The notes below the pieces were generated by a model. It ran no database searches. It was not told the DNA's origin and saw nothing but the letters and a program-made list of their open reading frames with translations. Below are positions 35,778 through 44,258 of a stretch of DNA of 64,000 nucleotides, piece after piece. The position numbers were made by a program, and so were the translations under genes. This DNA is from Paenibacillus tyrphae (GTDB lineage Bacteria; Bacillota; Bacilli; Paenibacillales; NBRC-103111): assembly GCF_000722545.1 (NCBI RefSeq), contig NZ_JNVM01000012.1, positions 62,001 through 126,000 on the forward strand. Reading direction: 5' to 3'. How positions within the stretch are numbered: the first letter of the stretch is position 1; the number at the start of each line of letters is the position of its first letter.

Positions 35778-37838
35778 CTAGCCCTGACGCTGCTTGAAAA
35801 ATTCGATAAAATAAGCCCCATACTTGAAAAATTTCGCTTCCCCGACGCCCTTGATCTTGAGCATGGCTGCCGGGTTCGTCGGCTGCACGCCGCACATCTC
35901 GCGCAGCGTGCTGTCCGGGAATACGATATACGGCGGGATGCCTTCCCGCTTCGCAATCTCCGTGCGCAGCTTCCGCAGCTCGTCGAACAGCTCCGCTTCG
36001 ACGTCCTGAACAACCGGTGCGGACGGCTTCAACCGGATGCGCTGCTCGACCCGTTCCTTGCCGCAGAGCACATCGGACGCCTTAGACGACAACCGGAGCA
36101 CCGGATATTTGCCTTCCGTGAGCTGTAAATAGCCTTCGGCGACAAGGAGCTGGATCAGGTCGACGATGTCTTTTTCCGTCCGGGTCCGCATCAACCCGTA
36201 GGTGCTGAGACTGTCGAAGCCGAAATCCAGCACCTTCTTGTTGCGCGAGCCCTTGAGCACCGAGGCGACCAGCGTCATGCCGAACCGCTCCCGCATACGC
36301 TTGACGCAGGAGAAAATCTGCTGCGCTTCGAGCGTAATATCCGTCAGCTCCATATCCGGGCTGACGCAGTTGCTGCACTGTCCGCAGTCTTCTTCCGCTT
36401 CCCCGCCGAAATAGCGGACAATGTACCGCTGCAAGCACTGCGGAGTGTGGCAGTAGTCGGCCATCTGCTGCAGCCGGCGGTACTCCTGCGCCTGCCGCTC
36501 CGGGTCCGAGACGGATTGCTCAATCAGAAACTTCTGAATATGAATGTCCTGCGGGCTAAACAGCAGCATGCAGTCGCTCGGCTCGCCGTCGCGGCCCGCC
36601 CGCCCGGCTTCCTGGTAATAGGCTTCCATATTTTTCGGCATATTAAAATGGACGACGTACCGCACGTTCGACTTGTCGATGCCCATCCCGAATGCGTTGC
36701 TCGCCACCATGACGCGCACCTCGTCGTACAGAAACCGCTCCTGCGCATCCGCGCGCTCCTTGTCCGTCAGACCGGCATGGTATTTGCCCGCGGCTACACC
36801 CTGGCGCTGCAAATATTCGCACAACTGGTCGACTTCCTTGCGCGTCGCCGCGTAGACGATGCCCGCTTCCCCGGCATGCTCGCGGATGTACCCCATCAGC
36901 ACGTCGCGCTTGTTCTCGCCCTTGATGACCGAAAACGACAGGTTCTCTCGCGCAAAGCCGGTCACGAACACCTGCGGCTCGCTCAGCTTCAAGTGCTTCA
37001 CGATATCCTCGCGCACCTGGTCCGTCGCCGTCGCCGTAAATGCGGCCAGCAGCGGCCGGTCCGGCAGATGCGAGACCAGCTCGTTGATCCTCATGTAGCT
37101 CGGGCGGAAGTCATGTCCCCACTGGGACACACAGTGCGCCTCGTCCACGGCCACCATCGGCACGACGAGCCCGGAGAGCAGCTCCAGGAAGCGCTCCGAT
37201 TCGAGACGCTCCGGCGCGACATAGAGCAGCTTGTATTCGCCACGCTCGGCCTTGCGGATACGCATCTCTACCTGCGCATAGGATAGCGAGCTGTTGATAT
37301 AGGCCGCGGGCACGCCGATGCTATCGAGCCCGTCCACCTGGTCCTTCATCAGCGAAATCAGCGGCGAAACGACAATCGTTGTCCCGCTCATCATCAGTGC
37401 CGGAATCTGATAGCAGATCGATTTTCCTCCGCCTGTCGGCATGATGCCGAGCGTATCCCGCCCGCTCAGCAGGCTTTCGATCACCCGCTTCTGCCCTTCG
37501 CGAAAATCCGGGTATCCGTAATATTTACGCAGCAGTTCCTGCGCTTCCGGCATCGTCCCTATCGGTTGCCCCGGCTGGCGCTTAACCGCCTGCGGTCTTC
37601 GGACCGGTGCTTCGAACAAGTCCGTTTGGACTGGCCGCCGGTTGCGGAATTCCATGTTTCCTGCCGCCGGTCTTCCGTTTCCGGCTTGGCGGTCATCTCC
37701 TCCGGAGCTCCGGCCCGCCTCCCGCGGGTCCCGGTAATCGAAATCGGCCGGCGGCTCGTACCAGCTATCGTCTGCCGACGGCCCCGGGTCTGCAGGTCCG
37801 GGGTCCATCGGATCGTACCAATCATCCTGTCGTTTCAT
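35778..37838 (-). CDS. recQ: ATP-dependent DNA helicase RecQ
   Basis: A 686-residue 3'-5' DNA helicase. The first 95 residues are a Pro/Gly/Asp-rich extension (DPGPADPGPSADDSWYEPP) not usual in RecQ. Then YYGYPDFREGQ, Walker A GIMPTGGGKS, DEAH box in VAVDEAHCVSQWGHDFRP, and motif VI (QEAGRAGRDG). The RQC zinc site is C(x)n-DCGQCSNC near residue 480, and an HRDC domain closes the protein (GVQPTNPAAMLKIKGVGEAKF). Its ATG overlaps the stop of the upstream glycosyltransferase (ATGA). Confidence 0.93.
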   Translation of the reverse strand: MKRQDDWYDPMDPGPADPGPSADDSWYEPPADFDYRDPREAGRSSGGDDRQAGNGRPAAGNMEFRNRRPVQTDLFEAPVRRPQAVKRQPGQPIGTMPEAQELLRKYYGYPDFREGQKRVIESLLSGRDTLGIMPTGGGKSICYQIPALMMSGTTIVVSPLISLMKDQVDGLDSIGVPAAYINSSLSYAQVEMRIRKAERGEYKLLYVAPERLESERFLELLSGLVVPMVAVDEAHCVSQWGHDFRPSYMRINELVSHLPDRPLLAAFTATATDQVREDIVKHLKLSEPQVFVTGFARENLSFSVIKGENKRDVLMGYIREHAGEAGIVYAATRKEVDQLCEYLQRQGVAAGKYHAGLTDKERADAQERFLYDEVRVMVASNAFGMGIDKSNVRYVVHFNMPKNMEAYYQEAGRAGRDGEPSDCMLLFSPQDIHIQKFLIEQSVSDPERQAQEYRRLQQMADYCHTPQCLQRYIVRYFGGEAEEDCGQCSNCVSPDMELTDITLEAQQIFSCVKRMRERFGMTLVASVLKGSRNKKVLDFGFDSLSTYGLMRTRTEKDIVDLIQLLVAEGYLQLTEGKYPVLRLSSKASDVLCGKERVEQRIRLKPSAPVVQDVEAELFDELRKLRTEIAKREGIPPYIVFPDSTLREMCGVQPTNPAAMLKIKGVGEAKFFKYGAYFIEFFKQRQG

Positions 37839-38674
37839 GCTTCCTTACTTACTCCTCCCACTTGTTTCGCCCGCCGCGATACGATCGGCTCCCCATTCCA
37901 GATAAGCTCCGTCTCCGCACGGCGCGCTTTGACCTCCGGCTCCTCGAGCAGGAGGAAAAAGTTTTTGGTCGGCAGCTCCCCGAGCCCATGCTTCGCCGAC
38001 AGCTTGTCCAGGTATGGACGCATGTCCTCCAAATTGCCGGACATATTGTTCCCGCTGTCCGCAAACGCATAAAGCGCGCTCGCCGCCGGAACGCGTTTGA
38101 CCCGGAACTGCTCCGCCGCCCGCAAGTAAAAATCCCAGTCCCAATAATGATACATCTCCGCATCAAACGGACCGAGCCGCTCATGCAGCTCCGGACGGTA
38201 CAGGCAGCCTGACGAGAAGAACGTCGAGAACCGCCGCATCGCCGCGAAGTCGTGCTCATAGGCGAATACAAACCGTTTCGTCGCCCGGCGCACCCCGTTG
38301 TCCACGGTATAATCGAAAATTTCTACATCCGGATAGACCAGATCGCTATCTTCGATTTCGCGCAGCATCCGCTCCACATGAGACGGCAGCAGCAAATCGT
38401 CGTCGTCGCACAGCATGATATAATCGCCCCGAACCAGCTCCAGCCCGCGGTTGCGCGCATGTACGTGCTTGAGATTGCTTTCCATATCGACCACGGTCAG
38501 ATCCAGCTCCGGATACAACTCCTTAAGCTCGTCGACCGGTTCCCCGTTATCGTTGACCACAATAATCTGCAAGTGACGGTACGTCTGCCGCCACAACGAT
38601 TCGATCAGCTCGGCCAAAAAATCCAGCCGGTTATAGGTTGGAATAATGACGGATATCAACGGCTGCCGGTTCAT
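37835..38674 (-). CDS. Glycosyltransferase family 2
   Basis: A 279-residue GT-A enzyme: SVIIPTYNRLDFLAELIESL, QIIVVNDNGEP, and the metal-binding region YIMLCDDDDLLLPSHVERML with the DDD motif; a catalytic-domain segment YWDWDFYLRAAEQ follows. It has no membrane helix. GT2 proteins of this size add sugars to cell-surface polymers, but acceptor and donor are unknown. It lies directly upstream of recQ and overlaps it by four bases. Confidence 0.87.
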   Translation of the reverse strand: MNRQPLISVIIPTYNRLDFLAELIESLWRQTYRHLQIIVVNDNGEPVDELKELYPELDLTVVDMESNLKHVHARNRGLELVRGDYIMLCDDDDLLLPSHVERMLREIEDSDLVYPDVEIFDYTVDNGVRRATKRFVFAYEHDFAAMRRFSTFFSSGCLYRPELHERLGPFDAEMYHYWDWDFYLRAAEQFRVKRVPAASALYAFADSGNNMSGNLEDMRPYLDKLSAKHGLGELPTKNFFLLLEEPEVKARRAETELIWNGEPIVSRRAKQVGGVSKEA

Positions 38675-38889
38675 TCCCCTTCCCCTCGCTCTCGTTTCTT
38701 CTACTGAACACTATACCGAAAAATCGGCGAAAGGGAAACTAGCCGAAAGGAGAACCGATGCTGCCAATGAAAGTCAAGGAGTTGAGGGCATGATGCATTT
38801 TGACACAGGAAGATTCGGGTTGCAACAAAACCGAATGGAAAGAGCTTGCCCAGGGAAGCATGAAAATTATTTTTCCGCCTGCAGCCCTA

Positions 38890-38898
38890 TGGTACAAT
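38890..38898 (+). promoter_or_regulatory. Extended -10 element upstream of the 38989 gene
   Basis: TGGTACAAT is a TGn-extended -10 box about 90 bases ahead of the 38989 start. The remaining part of the 314-base gap (38675-38988) shows no convincing gene. Confidence 0.4.
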
Positions 38899-38988
38899 GG
38901 AAGAAAGCCATGGAACGATCGGCAGAAAAACTCATCGACGAGACTGCCGAGACGGCTAAGACCGGACTGAACGAAGGAGGATTCTGCC

Positions 38989-39624
38989 ATGCCGTCAAGA
39001 AAACAAGAGCCGGCCGTCCTTTCGGACACAGCGGAGAAGACCGATAGGAACGGAAAGCTTTTGGAGGGGATCGAAGCAGCCTCCGCTGAGACCATCGCAG
39101 CCGAACGGCAGCAGCCGGGTACCCGGAGGAAGCGGGGAGCCAAGACCACGACGGAAGCGCAGTCGACGGAGACGAACGGCGCAGACGGCGACGCAGCGGT
39201 GAAGCCGCGCGCCTCCAGGCGCAAGAGCGCTGTAGGCGCTCGAGCCGAGACCAGCGGCGCAGACTCCGACGCGGCACCGCAGCCTCAAGAAACTCCCGAA
39301 GCGGCCCCGCTGGCCGAGGAGGCGGCGCTAACGGTTGCCGCAGCAGCAGAACCAACTGCCGAGCCTGCCTTGCCAGCCGCGGTGACCGATACGGCAGAGG
39401 ATGCGGCTCCGGTGCTGCAGCTGCTGGAAACCCGCCTCAAGAAGAAGGAGCGCGGTGAGACCCACGACAAGGACCGGGTATTCATCCGCAAGGATTTGAA
39501 GCTGCGTCTGGATGCTCTCGCCGAGAACCGCGGCAAAGGCTTCAAAACGCTGCTGTTGAACTACGGCTTGGAGAAGGCGCTGGACGAGTTGGAGCAAGCG
39601 GAAGCGGCACGGCAGGAAGATTGA
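38989..39624 (+). CDS. Ala/Glu-rich protein with ribbon-helix-helix-like C-terminus
   Basis: A 211-residue protein I cannot name. Residues 1-140 are low-complexity (Ala, Glu, Thr, Pro, Arg) and probably disordered. The last 65 residues (DKDRVFIRKDLKLRLDALAE, FKTLLLNYGLEKALDELEQA) have the strand-helix-helix pattern of ribbon-helix-helix DNA-binding domains. AAGGAGG lies nine bases before the ATG, so the gene is well supported. It converges on the two-component system and is followed by a strong terminator. Confidence 0.65.
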   Translation: MPSRKQEPAVLSDTAEKTDRNGKLLEGIEAASAETIAAERQQPGTRRKRGAKTTTEAQSTETNGADGDAAVKPRASRRKSAVGARAETSGADSDAAPQPQETPEAAPLAEEAALTVAAAAEPTAEPALPAAVTDTAEDAAPVLQLLETRLKKKERGETHDKDRVFIRKDLKLRLDALAENRGKGFKTLLLNYGLEKALDELEQAEAARQED

Positions 39625-39635
39625 TCGTTCTTAGA

Positions 39636-39685
39636 CGAAGCGAGTTCACCCCGATAACGGAATGAACTCGCTTCGCTTCGTTTTG
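39636..39685. terminator. Bidirectional terminator
   Basis: A perfect 13-bp stem, CGAAGCGAGTTCA / TGAACTCGCTTCG, separated by 14 bases, between convergent genes. A T-rich stretch CTTCGTTTTGTT follows on the plus strand. Confidence 0.8.
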
Positions 39686-39742
39686 TTAACCGTCTCCGCT
39701 TCGCTGAACGCCAATCTCTCCTTCTATCCCCCAAGCTCCCCT

Positions 39743-40453
39743 TTACGGCTTGCCTTCCCAAAAAAACTGATAGCCGAATCCCCGAACCGTACGGATATGC
39801 CGGGGCGCTGAAGGATCGCGTTCGAGCTTGCGGCGCAAATTGCTGATATGTACCATCACCGTCCGCTCGTCGCTGAAGCTGTCCCAGCCCCAGACCTGAT
39901 CGTGAAGCTGCGCCGCACTGAACACCTGATTCGGATGCTTCAGCAAAAAAAACAACAGCTGCCGCTCCTTGGCAAACAAATCGACCGGCTCTCCGCCAAC
40001 TCGCACTTCATAATTATGCAGGTTGGCTTCCACCTCGCCGAACCGGAGCAATGCGGCTTTTTCCTTACTCTGCTGCGGCGATGCCGTCCGGCGCCTGAGA
40101 TTGGCCTTGACCCGGGCGACCAGCACGAGCGGGTCGAACGGCTTGGTCATATAATCGTCGCCGCCGGTATCCAAGCCCACGATAATATCGTCCGCTTCCC
40201 GTTTGCAGCTCAGGAACAGGATCGGAATATCCGAATGCTCGCGGATGCGCCGGCAAAGCTGCACGCCGTCGGTATCCGGCAGCACGATGTCCAGAATCAT
40301 CAGATCGGGCTTCTCGCGGAGCAGCAGCTCCAAGATCTGGCTGCCTTCCTCCGCCATAAGCACCCGAAAGCCGTGATTTTGCAAATAGAGCGCGATCAAG
40401 CCGCGGATTTCCTCGTCGTCGTCCACGATTAAAATTTTTGCTTCGTCCGTCAT
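39743..40453 (-). CDS. OmpR-family response regulator
   Basis: A 236-residue protein: receiver domain with acidic cluster DDDEEIR (residues 11-17), phosphorylated Asp in LMILDIVLPDTDG, and the switch Lys in MTKPFDP; a winged-helix domain follows with RHIRTVRGFGYQF. It overlaps the kinase stop codon by four bases (ATGA), so both are translated together. Target genes are not evident; see the PhoP-box-like repeats near 44170. Confidence 0.92.
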   Translation of the reverse strand: MTDEAKILIVDDDEEIRGLIALYLQNHGFRVLMAEEGSQILELLLREKPDLMILDIVLPDTDGVQLCRRIREHSDIPILFLSCKREADDIIVGLDTGGDDYMTKPFDPLVLVARVKANLRRRTASPQQSKEKAALLRFGEVEANLHNYEVRVGGEPVDLFAKERQLLFFLLKHPNQVFSAAQLHDQVWGWDSFSDERTVMVHISNLRRKLERDPSAPRHIRTVRGFGYQFFWEGKP

Positions 40454-42597
40454 CCCTTCGGCCCCTCCTCCCGAAAAGCCCCCTCCGCGAATGGGTTTAA
40501 AGGCTCGTTCGATAACGGAAGCGTAAAGAAAAAGGTACTGCCGCTGCCCACCTGACTATTCACGCCAATCGTCCCCCCATGATGCTCCATAATCTCCTTA
40601 CAGATGGCAAGTCCTAGCCCGGTGCCCGCCGAGCGGTTTTTACGCGAATTTTTCCCCCGGTAAAACCGGTCGAATACGAAAGGCAAATCCTCCTCGTCAA
40701 TGCCGAAGCCCGTGTCCCGTACGCTCACCCGGATGGCGGATTGGCCGTTATCCGGATGCCTTACCCAGTCGACCGAGATTTGAATCGTTCCGTCCGCCGG
40801 CGTAAATTTGCGAGCGTTAAACAACAGATTGACAACCACCTGTTCGATCCGCACCACGTCGATCCAAGCCACGGCCTCTTCGTCCTGACCTTCCGGAAGA
40901 CCGGCCGTCAAGTCGATGAACTCAAACGAATACCCGTCCTGCTTCACGGTCCATTCGTATTTTTCGTACAGCGCGCGGACAAAAGGCACCGGATGCACGA
41001 ACTGGCAGTCAAAGCGGATTTTGCCCGCTTCGAATTTGGATAGCTCGAACAAGTCGCCGATGATGCGGTTCAAAATGAGCGTCTTGTCATAGCTGAGCTG
41101 CAAGTAGCGGTCGCGGTTCGGCTCGTCCACCCGGTCCAGCACGGCTTTGATATAGCCTTGAATCAAGGTCAAAGGCGTCCCCAGCTCGTGGGAAATATTG
41201 GAGAGGAGATGCCGCCTGGATTGCTCCATCTTAACCAGCTCCCGATTCGCCTCGTGGAGACTCGCATTTGTCATCTCCAAAGCCTCGGTCCGCTCGCGCA
41301 CTTTGCCTTCGAGCGATTCGTTCCAGCGCTGCAGCTCGGAGGATAGCTTTTCCACGTGCGTGAACGACTTGGAGAACCGGTGCGACAGGTCCACCGCCTG
41401 CATCAAAACGTAGTACATCATGCCGAACTGTACGGAATCGCCGGTGTTCAGCACCTGATTGTAGAACAGCGTGTCGTTGAGCGCTGTGACGAAAAAAACG
41501 CTCATCGCCAGCAGGTTAAGAAAAGCGCCCTCCCGTTTCCGCACGAACGCCAACACAAACACGTAGCCGATATAAGCGAAAATCGCCAGTATCGCAATCT
41601 GAAAAGCAAGCATCGAATGCGTGTAAACCCGTGCGGGGGCGAAGGCGATAAAACAACTGTACATGAGAAGAACGGCGACAATCGGGCGGCGCATGCCCGG
41701 ACGCATTTCCGCGGGATAACGCGCAGCGACGTACAGAACGAACATGAGCACGCCCAGACTGACGGACAAGTATTCAAGATGTGTCTGCCACTCCCACGGA
41801 AGTCCGGGAGCGAAACGGGCGGCGAGCGTTTCCCCGGTCACAGCCGTCCGAAGCCCGATCGCCAGACACAAGCATCCGAAATAAAGCGAGGCCCGGTCTT
41901 TGCGGCGGGCCACAAACAGGCCAAGGTGGTATAAGCCCATCGTGAACAAGCTGCCGACGATCAACAGTTCAATAGCGTTAGACAGCTCCCGGCGGAGCGT
42001 CACAGCATCGGCGCTGCCCATCCGGATCGGCTCCCAGAGCCCGCCTTTTCGCTGCACGAAGTTCGACACCTGGATGACGATCTCGGTTTTGCCGCCACTC
42101 AGATGGAAAAATACGGGCTTCGGGACGTTCGCCGGCGTCATCGTCTCCCGGCTTGTCCCCACCGTTCCGCTCGCTGCCGCCTCTTTCCCGTCGATCCACA
42201 GCTTGTACGCGGTAGCTACGCTGGGCATATAGAGCGCGACATCTTTGCCGGTGTCGGCATCCGCCGTTTGGATGACGAGCCGGTACGTCACGTAGCCGTC
42301 CCCGGATAACTTGCTCCCTTGGTAGGTTTGGCCCTGCCATACCTGCGGCACCTTCGTATAGGACAGAGCGTCGCTCCCCGCACCGGCAGCCAGCTCGGCC
42401 GGTGTCAGCAAGCGGTTCCAATACCATTCCCACTCCCCGTTCAACGCAACAAGCCCGTCCTGCTCCCAGTGCCAACTTGATAAATCAAGAACGCCCCGGA
42501 CCGCGGCCGGGGCTGAAGTCTGGGCCCGGGCGGAAGGTGCGGCACACAGCGATAGTATGACGATAAACAAGCAAAGCCAGACTGTTATTTTTCTCAT
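40450..42597 (-). CDS. 7TMR-DISM-type sensor histidine kinase
   Basis: A 715-residue membrane sensor. A signal peptide (residues 1-25) precedes an extracytoplasmic carbohydrate-binding-like domain (about 30-190: WHWEQDGLVALNGEWEWYWN, YRLVIQTADADTG, YKLWIDGKEAAASG), then seven membrane helices (about 195-400), a coiled coil, HisKA with SNISHELGTPLTLIQGY, N box NLLFNARKFTPADG, and ATP motifs DTGFGID and GTGLGLAICKEI. Start at 42597 follows AAGGAG by seven bases. Partner of the adjacent response regulator. Confidence 0.9.
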   Translation of the reverse strand: MRKITVWLCLFIVILSLCAAPSARAQTSAPAAVRGVLDLSSWHWEQDGLVALNGEWEWYWNRLLTPAELAAGAGSDALSYTKVPQVWQGQTYQGSKLSGDGYVTYRLVIQTADADTGKDVALYMPSVATAYKLWIDGKEAAASGTVGTSRETMTPANVPKPVFFHLSGGKTEIVIQVSNFVQRKGGLWEPIRMGSADAVTLRRELSNAIELLIVGSLFTMGLYHLGLFVARRKDRASLYFGCLCLAIGLRTAVTGETLAARFAPGLPWEWQTHLEYLSVSLGVLMFVLYVAARYPAEMRPGMRRPIVAVLLMYSCFIAFAPARVYTHSMLAFQIAILAIFAYIGYVFVLAFVRKREGAFLNLLAMSVFFVTALNDTLFYNQVLNTGDSVQFGMMYYVLMQAVDLSHRFSKSFTHVEKLSSELQRWNESLEGKVRERTEALEMTNASLHEANRELVKMEQSRRHLLSNISHELGTPLTLIQGYIKAVLDRVDEPNRDRYLQLSYDKTLILNRIIGDLFELSKFEAGKIRFDCQFVHPVPFVRALYEKYEWTVKQDGYSFEFIDLTAGLPEGQDEEAVAWIDVVRIEQVVVNLLFNARKFTPADGTIQISVDWVRHPDNGQSAIRVSVRDTGFGIDEEDLPFVFDRFYRGKNSRKNRSAGTGLGLAICKEIMEHHGGTIGVNSQVGSGSTFFFTLPLSNEPLNPFAEGAFREEGPKG

Positions 42598-42760
42598 ATG
42601 CAGGCTCCTTGGAGCTTCCAAATCCAATTGATATATGCTTACCATAAGCAAATCGCTATCCAGAGTCAATAGAAATCGGCACCGTTACAAGCGTGCTTTT
42701 CCCCGTTATTCCATGCTAACAGACCAAGCTTAAAACCGGTTTAAAAATGGCATTTAAATG

Positions 42761-42811
42761 GAAAACGGCCTGCGCAAAAAAGCGGATTTCCACTTTTTTA
42801 TACAGGCCGTG
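42761..42811 (-). terminator. Terminator after the GNAT gene
   Basis: ACGGCCTG/CAGGCCGT outer arms with an inner AAAAAAG/CTTTTTT pair; on the minus strand it is followed by TTTTCC. Confidence 0.7.
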
Positions 42812-42824
42812 CTTCGGACTTGAC

Positions 42825-43499
42825 TTAAATGGGCAGCAAAGCGACGTTGTCACGCTGCTTGAGGTTCTCGACCATCCGGTACCATGCGGCCGGTTTTTGC
42901 GGGAGTACCGCATAATATCGCTCGAGAAAGCTCGAGACCAACGAAGCGGGAACCGAGGCTTGCTCCTCGTCCGCAATCGGCATGAAGCAAAGATCGAGCC
43001 CGTGTACCGCCTCGCCGTCATTGTGCCAGGACGGATGCACATAGTCCGTATCCAGCTTCCGATAGCCGAGGTGCGCCAACACCTCGCGGCGGACGAACGA
43101 ATTCATCGCACTCACACCTCCAAACTCCAGCTTGCCCGCCAGCTGCGGGTTGTAGATCTCGGCGAACATGCCAAGGAACGCTCCGCCGCATGCCGCTACG
43201 ACCGAGCGCAGATCGGCCATCCGGCGACGTGCCAGAAACGGTCCGACGCCAAGGCCGTCCCGTCCGATAATCGTAAAATCGGTCATCGCGACCTGTAAAT
43301 CTTCGTAATAACGGTATTCCGTCGCGCCGACGACTTCGCCGTCCAGGACAGCGACGAACACCCGGATGCCCGGATCTTGAAGCGGCTCCGCCCACAGTTC
43401 GTATTCCAGTACTTCTTCCGGCGGAAACACGCGCTGCATCAGCTCATGCATTTGGCGAAAATACGGGTCGCCGATATCGGTTATTCGATGGTATTGCAC
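42825..43499 (-). CDS. GNAT-like acetyltransferase
   Basis: A protein of about 224 residues beginning at GTG 43499, nine bases after AGGGGAGG; an in-frame start 14 codons upstream is possible but overlaps the ribosome site. RVFVAVLDGEVVGATEYRYY matches the central GNAT strands, while the GGFLG-like acetyl-CoA loop is not clearly conserved. It resembles uncharacterised GNAT proteins of Bacillus in length. Function unknown. Confidence 0.65.
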   Translation of the reverse strand: MQYHRITDIGDPYFRQMHELMQRVFPPEEVLEYELWAEPLQDPGIRVFVAVLDGEVVGATEYRYYEDLQVAMTDFTIIGRDGLGVGPFLARRRMADLRSVVAACGGAFLGMFAEIYNPQLAGKLEFGGVSAMNSFVRREVLAHLGYRKLDTDYVHPSWHNDGEAVHGLDLCFMPIADEEQASVPASLVSSFLERYYAVLPQKPAAWYRMVENLKQRDNVALLPI

Positions 43500-43591
43500 A
43501 GGCTTCACCCTCCCCTGATGGCTTGCTGCTGCTTGCAACAAGCGGCTAAGCTTATATTATATCGATATGCGGAAGGATCTACAATACGGCG

Positions 43592-44092
43592 TTATTGTCG
43601 CTTTCGCCGCCCCCACGGCTTCCAAACCGACAGAACAATCATCGCGGCAAGAGACAGAACCTGCAGCACGATGCCGACCCACAGCTGCCCGTTATTGACG
43701 ACGAAATCCGGCTGCTGCCAGACGTCCATGCCGCTTGCCGGAATCATCGTTACCGACCGCAGCGTCCAAAAATACATCCCGACTGCGCCGAGCAGGATGC
43801 ACAGCAGCGTCAATCCTTCCTTGGCGATAATCCAATAGTAGCGAAACAGTCCCCAAGACGTGAGCACGGAAAGCAGCACGCCGGTCACGACCGTCCCGAT
43901 CGTCGAAGCCCGCAGCGACGATGTCGACAGCAGGTGCATCACGGTATAGCAGGCGCTCAGCACTCCCGGATCGCCGGTGGTTGCGGATACGATGCCCAGA
44001 ACCACAAATACGACCGAATTGCCGAGCCAGATGGCCGAGAATAGGATGTGCGCCGACAGCAGCCACTTTCTTTGCCCAACCGTTAATTTCAT
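43592..44092 (-). CDS. DUF2269 family membrane protein
   Basis: A 166-residue protein with four hydrophobic segments; LLSAHILFSAIWLGNSVVFV at the N-terminus, with its His in the first membrane segment, is typical of the DUF2269 group related to predicted heme/copper-handling membrane proteins. Function unknown. Start at 44092 follows the purine-rich GGGAGGGGGG. A strong direct repeat lies just upstream, at about 44162-44193. Confidence 0.75.
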   Translation of the reverse strand: MKLTVGQRKWLLSAHILFSAIWLGNSVVFVVLGIVSATTGDPGVLSACYTVMHLLSTSSLRASTIGTVVTGVLLSVLTSWGLFRYYWIIAKEGLTLLCILLGAVGMYFWTLRSVTMIPASGMDVWQQPDFVVNNGQLWVGIVLQVLSLAAMIVLSVWKPWGRRKRQ

Positions 44093-44161
44093 CTTGATCC
44101 CCCCCTCCCTGAACCGAATGTTTTGATTTCCTGTAACGAAGCCCCTCAAGTTGTCGTTTAC

Positions 44162-44193
44162 AGTATAGTCCCCGGCTCTAAACGGCCTCTAAA
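44162..44193 (-). promoter_or_regulatory. Candidate response-regulator box and -10 upstream of the DUF2269 gene
   Basis: On the minus strand GTTTAGAGGCC and GTTTAGAGCC lie 11 bases apart, followed by TATACT (44162-44167). TTTAGA-n5-TTTAGA overlapping the -35 position is the layout of OmpR/PhoP-type binding sites. No standard -35 box is seen. Confidence 0.45.
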
Positions 44194-44213
44194 CCGTTTA
44201 TTAAAATCAAATT

Positions 44214-44247
44214 AAAAAAACGGAGGCCGCCAAGGCACTCCGTTTCT
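44214..44247 (-). terminator. Terminator of the yidC gene
   Basis: AACGGAG/CTCCGTT stem just after the yidC stop codon, followed on the minus strand by TTTTTTT. Confidence 0.85.
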
Positions 44248-44258
44248 TTTCATATATA

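Noticed and set aside
38790..39047. Plus-strand ORF starting MMHFDTGRFG overlapping the 38989 gene
   Set aside because: It has a weak ribosome site, contains the promoter of the next gene, and overlaps a better supported start.
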